A stretch of DNA of 64,000 nt from Labyrinthula sp. Ha (taxonomy: Eukaryota; Sar; Bigyra; Labyrinthulida; Labyrinthulaceae), in the NCBI GenBank assembly GCA_015227615.1, contig JAALGZ010000006.1, forward strand, positions 1,054,001-1,118,000, read 5' to 3'. Of the stretch, positions 35,331 to 46,100 are shown piece by piece (the stretch's first letter is position 1; each line of letters starts with the position of its first letter). The translations under genes and the position numbers were made by a program. A model generated the notes under the pieces. That model was given only the letters and a program-made list of their open reading frames with translations. It was not told where the DNA came from and ran no database searches.

Positions 35331-35867
35331 TCAAAACCGCCATCTATTCCCACAGTTTGTACACTGTACAAAAACTGTCATAGGCTCATCAGCACTTCGT
35401 GTTTGTTTTTGATAATTTGTAGTCTTTGTGCTCTTACATCTTCCACACTTAAAAATACCATTGTTCTTTATTCCCGCTTGTTTGTTAATGTTTTCTCGGT
35501 TGGCATCCAACCAGTCACTTCTAGAGGCGTCGAGAATATCCTTTTCAGCTTTCTCTCGTTTTCTCTTCCTCTCTGTCGATAGAAGTTCGTCAGCAGAGAG
35601 AGAAACCAAATCTTTAGATGAAATGCTTCCATTCAACACATCATCTCTAAGTTTTTGGTTCTTACTAAGGTTAAACTTTAAAGACCTTAATTTCGCTTTG
35701 TATTCTTTACTTCCAGAATCTTCCTTAAACTTTTTGTACACAGCTTTTTCTATTTTTACCGATACTTCCAACTTTTTCAATGTCCCATCAAGCAACTTTA
35801 CAGCAGATGCTCTTGTTTTCTCTGCTGGAAGTTGAAACTTCTTCTCTTCCTTTTTTTCTTCCCCCAT
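35331..35867 (-). CDS. transcription elongation factor TFIIS, short form
   Basis: 178 aa. Residues about 15-110 match the TFIIS central domain (EKTRASAVKLLDGTL, later RSLKFNLSKNQKLRDDVLNG and LSADELLS). Residues about 139-178 form the C-terminal zinc ribbon with CGRC and CTNC pairs, and the invariant RSADEPMT hairpin whose Asp-Glu reaches the RNA polymerase II active site to trigger transcript cleavage. The N-terminal LW/TFIIS-N domain of typical 300-aa proteins is absent, and no upstream frame could supply it, since the next gene starts 12 bp away. The remaining two domains are those sufficient for cleavage stimulation in characterised homologues. Acts in the nucleus on arrested polymerase. 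Confidence 0.95.
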   Translation of the reverse strand: MGEEKKEEKKFQLPAEKTRASAVKLLDGTLKKLEVSVKIEKAVYKKFKEDSGSKEYKAKLRSLKFNLSKNQKLRDDVLNGSISSKDLVSLSADELLSTERKRKREKAEKDILDASRSDWLDANRENINKQAGIKNNGIFKCGRCKSTKTTNYQKQTRSADEPMTVFVQCTNCGNRWRF

Positions 35868-35879
35868 TTCAATTGAATA
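35868..35879. promoter_or_regulatory. 12-bp head-to-head spacer between two start codons
   Basis: The whole interval between the TFIIS ATG and the ATG at 35880 is TTCAATTGAATA; its first ten bases are a perfect palindrome. If both genes are real, any promoter elements must lie inside coding sequence or transcripts must overlap. Confidence 0.4.
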
Positions 35880-36089
35880 ATGTTAACTGTCAAAGCAGTG
35901 AAGAAAATTAAGTTTCAGTATGTTCATTATTTGGGGGAATTGTCGGTTTGCAACACATATATCACACTGAGAACCAGCTGCTGGGACATATACAGCGAAA
36001 AGGAAAGGTTAGTCGCTAACTTAAATTTTGTCCAACCAATGAACAAAGTTCAGAAGATGGACTTGGACTTTACATATGATTTGGAGTAA
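35880..36089 (+). CDS. small protein, possible mitochondrial ribosomal protein mL53
   Basis: 69 aa, unspliced. The start (MLTVKAVKKIKFQYVHY) resembles the beginning of mL53/MRPL53, where a VK-x-V/I-x-V-x-F-x-PF strand follows a short leader. Further on, LRTSCWDIYSEKERLVANLN resembles the human RTFLQTVSSEKVRSTNLN region recalled from memory, with one residue of length difference, and KMDLDFTYD may match the CVDVLFGDG strand. The similarity is suggestive only. The gene is head-to-head with TFIIS (12 bp) and tail-to-tail with the SARNP-like gene (180 bp). The alternative is an unrelated small protein. Confidence 0.45.
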   Translation: MLTVKAVKKIKFQYVHYLGELSVCNTYITLRTSCWDIYSEKERLVANLNFVQPMNKVQKMDLDFTYDLE

Positions 36090-36269
36090 CAAAAAAGATA
36101 AATTTCGAGAACCTTCAGTTTGTTGATGCATTGTGATTGAGTCAGCGTTAAGGAATGAAAGTCAAAGCTAGGTACAAAACAAATGTCCCAGAAACAACGG
36201 ATGTGATCCATATATAGCCGTAAATTTGATTGAAACAAATAATACAGCTCAAGAGAAACAGCAAAGTAG

Positions 36270-36938
36270 CTACAAGTTCTTGTAATCAATTGGCTTTCGA
36301 TTTTTCATAGTTCTGTTTACACTCATTCCACGAACTCCTTGACCACGTCTCCCTCGACCACGTCCTCTACCGCGATAGCTTCTGAAAGGTTTTTTCCTGT
36401 AAGTTTTTTTGTTTTCAGTATTAGGTAACGCTCCAAACCGTTGCTGCCGCTTCTTCAACTTTTCTTCTTCCACACTTTTTGAAATCACACCAAATCTCTC
36501 TGCCCTAGAGCGTTTTCTTTCCTGTTCTGTTTCCTTATCTACCAACCCAAACTTTAGAGCCCTCTCTCTTTTCTTTCTTTTCTTCTCCTCAGCAGATGGA
36601 ACATAGGCTATGTTGAACCTCTCGGCTCGTTTCCTTCGCTTTTCTTCAATATTTTCTTGGTTATCCTCAACGTTTTCCTCGTGTTCTAAATTTTCTGCAT
36701 CATGCTCAATTATCTCAATCTCAGGTTTAGCCTCATTTCCGACAACGGTTCCTGCAATTATTTCTTCCTCTTCTTCATGTAAATTCTCTTCCTCTCCTAA
36801 GTTGTTTACAAACTCTTCGTCGTATATCTGCTGAAGCCTTTCCACCAGATCAGCCTTTACACCTTTCAAGGAAGCATTCCTTTTTCGAAGTTCATCTTTC
36901 AACTGCGATACCGTCATCATTTTTGGATCTGGAGACAT
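36270..36938 (-). CDS. SAP-domain RNA/DNA-binding protein, SARNP/CIP29/Tho1-like
   Basis: 222 aa. The SAP motif occupies about residues 8-43 (MTVSQLKDELRKRNASLKG, VKADLVERLQQI). An acidic linker follows, then repeated KRAERFN/FG and RALKFG units (about 105-165) of the kind that bind the DEAD-box helicase UAP56/Sub2 in Tho1 and SARNP. The C-terminus is arginine/glycine-rich (SYRGRGRGRGRRGQGVRG). Family knowledge: SARNP/Tho1 links mRNP packaging and export to the THO/TREX complex in the nucleus. Domain order and repeats fit well. It follows the cysteine-rich gene on the same strand with 258 bp between them. Confidence 0.9.
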   Translation of the reverse strand: MSPDPKMMTVSQLKDELRKRNASLKGVKADLVERLQQIYDEEFVNNLGEEENLHEEEEEIIAGTVVGNEAKPEIEIIEHDAENLEHEENVEDNQENIEEKRRKRAERFNIAYVPSAEEKKRKKRERALKFGLVDKETEQERKRSRAERFGVISKSVEEEKLKKRQQRFGALPNTENKKTYRKKPFRSYRGRGRGRGRRGQGVRGMSVNRTMKNRKPIDYKNL

Positions 36939-37196
36939 CTTTTTTTTATTTTATATCTTTTTCTTCGCCTTGTCTTCCGTTCAATGAACTTAATAGATTT
37001 TGGGCAATTTAGAATGCAGCATATCATTGGCTGAACAAATATTCCCAGCCTATCATAGTTTACAAACGCAAAAATGAGAGAAGAAGCCAGTTCACAAATG
37101 AAACTGGGGAAGACACTGGTTCAGATCATTAACTAGCTAGTGCTTAAGAATTGAACAACCCCTTGACAATATTTGGGGACCAGATAAATAAATTTA

Positions 37197-37457
37197 CTAT
37201 CCTTTGAAGCAGCAGAAGCCTTTACCGCCTTCCTGAAGATAAATGTTAGCCTCCTTCGTACTGCCTGCTGCCAGGCAATCATCCATGAAACGTTGATCCA
37301 CCTCCTGCGCAACCATCCTGCAGCAATCTCTTGTGTTCAAAGTATGTTTTGACCTCATCTAAAGTGTTAAAGCGACTTATAAATACACCTTTTTCAGTGC
37401 TTGTTTGTATTGTTCTCTTTCTTCGGTTCCTGGGATGAGGTCTATAATTCCTGACAT
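37197..37457 (-). CDS. cysteine-rich 76-aa protein with a 30-nt intron
   Basis: Exon 1 (37389-37457) encodes MSGIIDLIPGTEEREQYKQA and three more residues. A 30-nt intron (37359-37388; GTGTAT...TTTAG) follows, then exon 2 (37197-37358). Joined in phase they make 77 codons with stop. The second exon has RDCCRMVAQEVDQRFMDDCL and ends GGKGFCCFKG, so Cys-Cys pairs sit at both ends of a helical segment with one more Cys between. No signal peptide. The spacing is not the CX3C of small Tim proteins nor CX9C. A redox or metal role is possible but not shown. Because neither exon is long, this gene is invisible unless the intron is read. Codon use and composition are gene-like. Confidence 0.7.
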
Positions 37458-37499
37458 AGTTTCACTCTTTTTCCAAACTCGACTTTGTATTGTTAAACT

Positions 37500-38730
37500 T
37501 GGTAATGTCGCACTGTGTTTAAACCCTTGAACTGGATCTCATCTGAAGCGCTGGCTCTTTTTGCGGAATTGGCCCACCATAAATAGGATTCACAATCAAA
37601 AGAACGGTAGTTACCGGTAAGATAAACTCACGGAAAGTCTTGAACGGTAGAAACCGGTAAGGTCATCGTTAGTACTTTTTAACTTATATTTTTCCAAACA
37701 AAAGAAACTCAGTTTGATCCAGTTTTGAATGAATCTGGCTTAGAAAAATTTTTGAAACAAAATTGACTTGCACAAATACAAAGTTAAGTTAAGATTAAGC
37801 ACACAAGGAGTAAACTATTCGAAACCTCTTTCCTTTACATGTTAGCTTAGGTTTATCCCTTCTTTCACTTATACCACACACGTAAAATCCACTTTGTTAA
37901 AATTTTATCAAAAAAACAGTTTATTTGTGTGAAAAAGCAACTGCTTTAACTTCTTCCAAACACAGCTTCTTATTCACTTAATTATTTTACTTTGAATTGG
38001 GTGTTTCTCCTCAAAAGAAGACTAAAGTGGCCGCACAAATTAACTGAGTATAGCGAAAAGTAATGACAGAGAAATAGATGAGATGAGGCTGCAGACAGTG
38101 TTGTTTTTTCCTCTTAAATAAATTCTTTATTTTCTTCTGGTTTTCTATTTTCTCGTTCACACAAGCGGTGTTTCTAAGTTTCTTGTTAACCTTGGGTGGT
38201 TTTTATTTCAATTAGGAAAAAAGTTGAGTTTGGTGAATTTATCAGTAGGCTGGAACCTGACGTTGCAACAGGACTATTATATGAAATATGAGTACCCACG
38301 ATTTGCCCAAATGCTTAAACCATAAGTGCCCGTAAAAACCCTTGTTGGAATTAAACGGTAAGTGCTGTTAACTTCTTCACGATAACCAACTCTAACTGCG
38401 GTGTCGAAGAAGTATCCCATTAAAGTTGGGTCTCTAGATAACAATACTTAAAGGATTGGGACCTCCACCAAATTCTAAACCTTCAAGTTTCACCATTGGG
38501 GTTTTGTGGCCATGAGTGGTTACAAAAGAGTTTTTAAGGTATCTCCCTTGTCTACAATTTCTAATACAAGCACAGCAATAGCCCTTGACAGTTGGTTGAG
38601 GTTTCCCCCAGAGGTTGCCTTTAATTCATCTTTTCTTATACTGCGAGGCTAACCAAGTTAAGAAGTTGAAGAAGTACAGGTTATTGTCCTTTTGCAAAAA
38701 CACATTTTTCAAGATGAGGTATGTAAACAA
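37500..38730. other. cluster of coding-like islands on both strands, gene models unresolved
   Basis: Plus strand: an ATG at 37505 lies 47 bp from the cysteine-rich gene; coding-like pieces follow (SSEALALFAELAHHK near 37545-37585; KETQFDPVLNESGLEKFLKQ near 37702-37760; LNWVFLLKRRLKWPHKLTEY near 37993-38055), and a long open frame through WFLFQLGKKLSLVNLSVGW ends at 38325. Minus strand: RKDELKATSGGNLNQLSRAI, then AVLVLEIVDKGDTLKTLL (about 38530-38640), and a stretch with DPTLMGYFFDTAVRVGYREE (about 38280-38445). Some pieces overlap antisense, so not all can be real. At least one multi-exon gene is likely, but I could not fix its exons. Confidence 0.35.
37602..37661 (+). repeat. two 20-bp direct repeats with internal dyad
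   Basis: GAACGGTAGTTACCGGTAAG at 37602-37621 and a copy differing at 2 of 20 positions at 37642-37661, 40 bp apart. Each contains an inverted CGGTA..TACCG or ACCGGT core. May be protein-binding sites or short tandem duplication within an unresolved gene. Confidence 0.5.
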
Positions 38731-41344
38731 CTAATATATAACTTACAGGGAGCAAATGTTTTCTCCTATAGTCTACTAACTCAACTTAGTTTTTAATCAT
38801 CTTGAAACTAGATATGCAAGACTCTTTTAACAGTTGCAAATGAATATCGCTGCAGACGAAACTCTACTAATGAGTCGATACATGATAAACTTTACCACGT
38901 GATCTGTTTTGGTTAATAAGTACGTAATGTACGAAAGACTCAATGACAAAGTGCTGCAGAAAACTCGATGCAAAAGGCTTAATACAGTCTAGAAAAATTG
39001 TTGCACTGTATGTCACATTCATCGTCAAAGAAATACGAAGTACATCTGTAATCCAATTTTAAGCAACATAAGGAGTTCTAAGTTAGTGGAAAGTGCACTC
39101 TGTGACATTCTCGCACGTATGCCACCAAGAAGGACCTTTAGTTAAAGCTAAAACGCGGGAAAATAGATTGATATTTGGATGTTTTTCAAGCTGTTCTCAG
39201 AATTCTAAATACAATCAATTCAAAAAAATACCCAGGGGGTTTTATAGAGGAAACCAATGCTAGCTTAAAAAATACATTTTATAGCTGAATAGAGTCACCG
39301 GTAGCTGACACCTGTAACAAAATGCTCAGTGTTATGTACTGTGTAGGTTAAACCTAATTATTTACCAACATGGACAGCCCAGGGCAACAAGAAATTGTAT
39401 CTTTGCGTCACAATGAGCTAGGTATGAACTTACTGATAAACTATTCCAAGGACAGAAAGAGCTATCCAAAATATTACTAAGAAAAGGGTAAGGTTTAATT
39501 GGTCGTACAAGAATAGTTGAGGTAAGGGCGGGAGCTTTAGGTGGGTTGAAAAAGTGTAACTGAACTAATGTTGATACCGCCTCCCAATGAACAATGGATC
39601 AAACTAAATATCTAAATATTTAGCTGTGGAAGCCAAACCAAAGGTGTTTGTACTATGGGGGTATTAAAGTAAGAATCAACTGCTTTGAGTCAGAGGTTGA
39701 AGGGAAGTATAAAGTGCTCTTAGATATTCTTCACTTCAACACATCTAGATTTCTTCCCAAAGAAAACTCTAACGTCAGAACAACCTAAAATAATAAACTA
39801 TTTATGAACTGTTGATACGCGATTGTATATGATTCAGCACAGGAAATTCATTTAAATTTTATCTTGAACTCCGTTTTTGCCTTTATTGGGTTTTAAATTT
39901 TGTATTTTGTTTTCTGCGCAAATCAGTTTTTCATAAGATCTTAATTCCTTTTAAATAAAAATACTTTTATGCACATGAAACTTACTAGCCGTGAATACTG
40001 TTCTTGAAACGTTACTAAGCATGGAACTTGATAAAGTTTATCAGTAATTATTTGATTTTTTTTTATTCTGGTTATCAATGAGAGAGTTGGATTTAGATTC
40101 GAATTAAATTACTTTGATCTTAGACGGATTAACAATTGATTATCATTGAAAATATGGGTCGTTTGCCCAGGGAAATCTATTTTATTTTTATATTATTTGA
40201 TGACTTTCCAAGAGCAAACCATTTGGTACAAACGTGTCCTGTTGCTGAGTTGCTCTTGAGCCATATTGCCTTTTTACAAGTATATTAATGAGCCGTATAA
40301 ATAAAATAGTTTTACCCTTTGGTCCAAGGTAGTGTTTCCGAGTCCTGATTTTGTGAATATTCAATAATCAGAACAACAGCAGAATTAGTTGATACGAATC
40401 AAAATTTCAATTCTCACATTGATAAGCAGAACTAAACAATTTTCAAATAATTATTAATAAATTTCATCAAGCTAGACACCCATCTACGTTTCACTTCTTA
40501 TTAAATCAAAATGACAATATATTTATACCAATACAAAGCGAAATTCTGCTCGTACAATGAGAAGTGCATAGACCGTTAGTACGGATCGAAGCTATTTATT
40601 CGGCTCTTAGAAGGAGGAACAGTTCCATTTATTTTGTAACACCATCTGAGGACCAGCTGTGTTTACTACTTAGGTAGAAAAGTCTAAATTCATTAGGTTA
40701 CATCCTTTAATTTTTATGGAGACAAACTAGTAAGTTTGGGGTTGACTTTATGCTAATTCTTCTCTTTAGTGGAAATGTTTATTCAGCACTGGTAAAATCA
40801 AAAAATATTATGCCCTCGTATATTTTGAAAGTTCGATGAGCTTAGTCGAGCGATTATAAGGCCCAGTGAATTGGGATTTACCGTGAGCATCTTGAAATAA
40901 TCATAGGCTAGATCAGTCCACCGCATCCATCTCTGCTATTAATTAGTCTGTCAGTACGTAACTTCTCTTTTATTCCTTCAGTCTAAAACAGTGCTAACAG
41001 CGAAGATGGTTTTAGAATAAAAATTTCATAGACTTAAACCTTTATGGTCTCCTACCTTTAACTACCGTGGTTTGATATCTATATTACCTAACTTAAATTC
41101 AAGTATTCTGGGCGAATAGGTGATAAAGGAAATTTAATGGTTGAAAAATAGAAAAAACTGCAAAGAAAATCGGGCTCTAAGGATAGACGAACGCTAATCG
41201 GTACCTAGTCTTACGTCGTTTCAAATGCTATGACTATATCCTCCACGTTCCCTTCGCCTAGCTATTTTTCTTTTTTCGTATATGAAATCTTATAAAAATG
41301 TTTAGGCTATTGTTATTGTAGTGTTTTATATCAGTTTGAATCTA
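38730..41344. other. AT-rich spacer with one hAT-like element
   Basis: No supported gene. Contains the family B element at 40016-40486. Confidence 0.5.
40016..40486. mobile_element. non-autonomous hAT-like element (family B), copy 1
   Basis: About 470 bp. Left end TAAGCATGGAACTTGATAAA; right end, reverse-complemented, TAGATGGGTGTCTAGCTTGATGAAA in part; both continue into ATTTATCAGTAATTATTTG-like sequence. Shares these ends with 45579-45817 and 52203-52691. No coding capacity. The possible target duplication (CGTTAC / CGTTTC) is unclear. Confidence 0.55.
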
Positions 41345-41700
41345 TTACTTTAATGAGGTTTCGACTTTTCTTTTAGTTTTAAGCTGCTCTAGAAGATATG
41401 TATTTTCTTCATTGTGGTGGGATGTATTTAGGGTATGAATATCTCGCGTTCTCTCTACATTATGATTGCCTGATACCTCCTTTATTTTTCTTGTTGAGTG
41501 CGTCGCAACTTCGATTTCTTTCTTCCGAAGACGAAAGAGCATACGGTTTCTATCTTTGCATTTTTTTGCAAGATGTGGTAGCTAGATTCACTGAGGGTAC
41601 TATACTACACCCAAATCCTTTACTTTTAGGTAGATGCGCAGCCAGTTTTCTCTTTTCTTCTCTTATCCTTTCAGAGTATTGCTTCTACAGAAAATACTTA
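41345..41700 (-). CDS. possible exons of a basic protein, unresolved
   Basis: After a 32-nt GT...TAG segment (about 41691-41722) a minus-strand frame reads KQYSERIREEKRKLAAHLPK followed by SKGFGCSIVPSVNLATT and a stop near 41563. Downstream another frame is lysine/glutamate-rich (KKEIEVATHSTRKIKEVSG, later NTYLLEQLKTKRKVETSLK) and ends at 41345. The joining of the two is not resolved. Could be a small multi-exon gene or a decayed one. Confidence 0.3.
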
Positions 41701-43199
41701 GTAGCAAGACAATAACGAAGGTAGTAATCAGTACGAAATACCTCTTTCAAAAGCCAATATTCACTAAAAATATTTTGTGGTAAATTATGAGTTGGGTGTT
41801 CACAAAAACAAACTTTGGATAGTGGATTCCTTTACCCCATATCTACCGAAAGTATAGGTTGCCGCAATTAGATAGAATTAACGTGTTAGGCTGGCCAGCT
41901 GATCTAGTCTCATAGAAAATCTATAATCTTAGCGTCTAGTTACATAATTATGTTTAGTCTTAATTTGTTCGGAGGGACAGACGTTGTCCAAGAATCTCAG
42001 TGGGTAGATATATTCTCAATCTTCCTCATCATGATTGTCCAAAATAAAATTCGCAACTGTAAATAATATGAAACGTGCAAATCATACAGCTGTTACATCA
42101 GAACTACCATATGTATGACCAAGACTTTAGTTAAAGTGTAAAACTTAGTTTAAGCACTGCTTGAAGATTGTTAGAATACTTGGAATCACATTTTCTGAGG
42201 TTTCTTGAATTTGCAATGAAACATCTCTTCTTACGGTTAGTCTCTTATTTCTTATCCCTGAAAAACTGGTTACCCTTTTTTCATCCTAGACCTCGGCATC
42301 AAACAACTCAAAGATAAATTATTATTATCATATCGGAAATATGATTGAACTGTTTTGTGTGCCTTAGTTCTATATTATTGTTCAGCTTTCGTCCTGAGCA
42401 GAATTTTATATTTCCCGGGTGGTATTGTCAATACTCTGTAGTTGAACGATGGGAAAATGGAAGTTAAGCTATATATTACTGCTTCATATTGTGAGTAACT
42501 GTAGAAATTAGTTATTTTTAAAATTTCTTGAACCTGGTTCATGATTTTCATATATACCAGATGTCCAAATTTTCGCAGAGGCTATGTGTTAGGAGAAATT
42601 TGGGTAATTGTTTCATGTGATGGTCCTCCAGGGAAGGTTTTTGAATTTTTTAATTTATTAATAGCAGTCTTGAGAATATTGGAGTAATTTTAAGAAGTAC
42701 AAGTTCTGGAAGAATTGTATGTAGCCCCCAGCTATCGTTTGAATCTTATGCCGAACTCTTCCTAGGTTAAGACAGGGTTAATCATTCATTCCTGTTCTTA
42801 TCTTATGTAAGTTATTTTCTGTGGTTATTGATTAATCATGGTTGGTTAGATTAGGTTAGATCTTAACAGAGTTTTGTGGCAGTGCCAATTGAGTCCAAGA
42901 ACCTAACACTGCACGAGCCTGCGGTCTTACCCATACTCATTGCAGTAAAAGTGTCATTGGTATTACGTTGTTTCTATTTATAGGTGCTTTTAGGTCGCAG
43001 AATCCCCTTGTTCTATTAACATCTTACTTGTCCATGATCATTGTGCTTGATTTCACAAGAGTTTGTGATTTCCAAAAATGCGATACAAAATGAAAGAACA
43101 CAACAATTCCGATCAAGAAGGTTTATTGCTGTCCGGCCAAGACGATCAAGCTTTCCAGATGTGATGTTATGTGGTTTCAAGTGTTCAGTGATAAGCTGT

Positions 43200-46100
43200 T
43201 AGATAATTATGAACAGTGTTTGATTCGGATTTGTGTTCCAAGCAGTGCAGGGGGTTCCAAGTGTATCTGTGTCTTCATCCGAGTTCCAGGAGGGCAGTTT
43301 CCAGACTGTTGAAATGATTTGCTGTGTTGTATCTTGGTCTGCCCGGTTCTTTCCGCTGAGTTTCTATTTCTTGTTCGGGTTTTCTTGTGATCATGAATGT
43401 TCCATGGCTTCAAGGTGACGTGTCTTTTGAATTTCTGGTATGCAGTCTTTTACCCGTGCTTTATGATTTCCATCTCGCTGAGTAGCAGGAGTTATTCCAA
43501 AAATTTTCTATTTCAATTGTTTCTTGAAGATAGTCCATACTTGTTGCATGTATCTACCAATGTTTTCTTCACCTGAATGTTTCAGTCTGCGCCAGTTATT
43601 TTTAATCTTCTCTTGTTCGTTCTGTCTATAATATTTTCCTGTAACATCTGTAGTAACTCTTAGTATTGTTGAGCTGGGAGTTCAACTGTGGGATGTATAG
43701 ATATTGGTTAGCAGTACTTTTCTGCTGCTTGACCTATCTTAACAGGTAGAATCCTTCCGCCCAGTCTGTAGGTGTCAGTTACGTCCAAAGGGAGTTCCTG
43801 AAATACAAAGATTACTGCACCAGTGGAGCTGGAGTCGGTTTCTGAGACAAAGCATCTTCTTTTTTCGCTCTAACTGGCATTTTCATTTGTTTTTCAAGCT
43901 TTTAAATATCTTGTTGTCTAGTTTCTTGAAGTATGATCAGAGGGGAAGCTCGTGTAAAAGTCTTACTGCTGTATAGCGTTTGTATTGAACAAGACCAGCA
44001 ACGTGGAGTGAGAGTATTTTGACACTCACTTTTAGCCAGCTCGTGAAATCTAGTAGCCTTTCGAGGTACTGAGTTGATGTAGGCTCAGTCTCAGAAGCAC
44101 TTGTATCGCTTCATCTGTTAATCAAAAATTTTATGGTTGGTTATTTCAAAATGTCATAAACCAACATAGTGAGGACAAATTCTATCTACCAATCTGATTA
44201 TCCCAATCTATAGCAGTACTATCGACCTAACAATGCCTATTGGTCCGATATAGTACCCTAAAACTGCATACCTCCAGGCCTTATCGGTACACTCTCCTGG
44301 AATTTCGTGATTGGGGTTATATGGTTCCTGTTTCTTGTTTTAACTTGGGTAATCCCTTCTATGCTTTGACTACTTGTACTGATTAGTGCTATTCTTTTGG
44401 CTATGCTTCCTGCTTTCCTGTTTCCTGTTCTTGTATACAGTTATGTAGAACAACGGCTTTGTATCTACTATCACTAAGAAGTAATTTCAGTCATATTCCC
44501 TTAGTTGATTGGCTTGTTTGTTGACAACATCATTTTCGACGCCATGATACTCTATTTTCCCTTTATTCTAGTATTCTAATAAAGCCCGAGAAATACTTTT
44601 AAGTTTTAGGTGTATGATTTTTGTTTTTTTTTCAGTACTCTTGTTAGCGGGTGTGGGGTTATCTTGACTTCTTTGTTTATTTCTGCAGAATAAAACCAGT
44701 TTTGCTACAATACATTACAGGAGATAGCATTATATCTCTTGAAAACTCATTCCCCATAATTACATTTTTTTGTGTAACAAGGTATCTAACTATAAAGAAG
44801 ATTGCTCCTTTAGAAGGGAGTTTATACAGAACCGCCGAATCTCTTATGCAGTGACAGTATATTTCTACTACCAATGGTTTGTAGCCCTTGACTGTTGCAG
44901 CTGCTTTATCATTCAGTTCTATATTCCCTATTTTCAGCTGTGTTGCTATTTGAAGGGTTTTCTGAAATGCTTTGTGCGAAAAGGTCCAACTCTGCATCTA
45001 TTTTTCATACTTTCAGACCAAGCTTTTATGTCTCACCTGAAAGAAGTAGTACGGATAAGACACATGTCCTACCTTTTACAGTAGAACTTATTAAAGCTGA
45101 TGCTATCATCCGGGCATGATATTATTGACCTAAGGTTCTAGGCTGTCATCTCCATTCAAAATCTTCGTCTGTTTAATGATTATTCCTAGGGGTGTACTAC
45201 ACTCTAACTTGAATAACTGCTGAACGAAACTTGTGATATGTTTATCTTTTTGATAAATAGCCATATACTTATTATTAATTTCGAAATATACATAGTGAGC
45301 TAAATCAAGACCATTTCATATTGATTCAGGCAAATTTTTCTTTTCATTATATTGCTTAGGGTTAGAATAAATGGTTAGGCAGGAAACAGGTCTCTTTGAA
45401 GTACCCGTTTGCTAGATCCACTAATCTGTTTTTTGGAAAACCTTCAATTGCTTGAATTAATGTATTTGTGTACAGTAGAAGTATCAGCTTTGTTATATTT
45501 TCATATAAATTCCATTTCACCATCGACTTTTCCAAAAAAATTCTGGAAACTGCCTTCGAAAGTATCATGGGTATCTATTAGTACTCGAATTTGCTTTGTT
45601 AAAAATTTAACAATAAGTAGCTTGTTCATATTTTTTTCATTTATTGATTCTCATGATTCCGAAATCATTTTGATTGGTTATTTATAATCATTTGATAATT
45701 AAAATACAATCAAATTCATTTCATAAAAATCTAAATTGCAATTTTTTTACTGATAATCAAACTCAAAAATGATTATCAAATAATTATTGAGAATATTTAT
45801 CAAGTCCCACCCCCTAGTATCTATACACAAAAGTCCTAACTGTATCCCATGTTGCAGTGGTTCCTTAATTACCTCCTCTATTAGCCTTACCTGGAAAAAA
45901 AATAATCCTTTTTCGTGAAAATCTGCTTGGGAGTTTGAAAAAATATTGATGTTAATTTTAATCGTTTCATTAGTATCTGTTGTTGGCAACTTGAAAGTTG
46001 TATTAGCCAGGACTATTGGCGTGAAAGAGAACCGGGGTAACTGGCAGCATTTTAATAATAATTAAGAATAGTTTTCTGCGATAAAGCTGGTTTGGTATCT

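Noticed and set aside
41398-41715. Plus-strand hydrophobic frame of 105 codons
   Set aside because: The minus strand of the same interval is more coding-like (charged, lysine-rich); the plus frame is probably its shadow.
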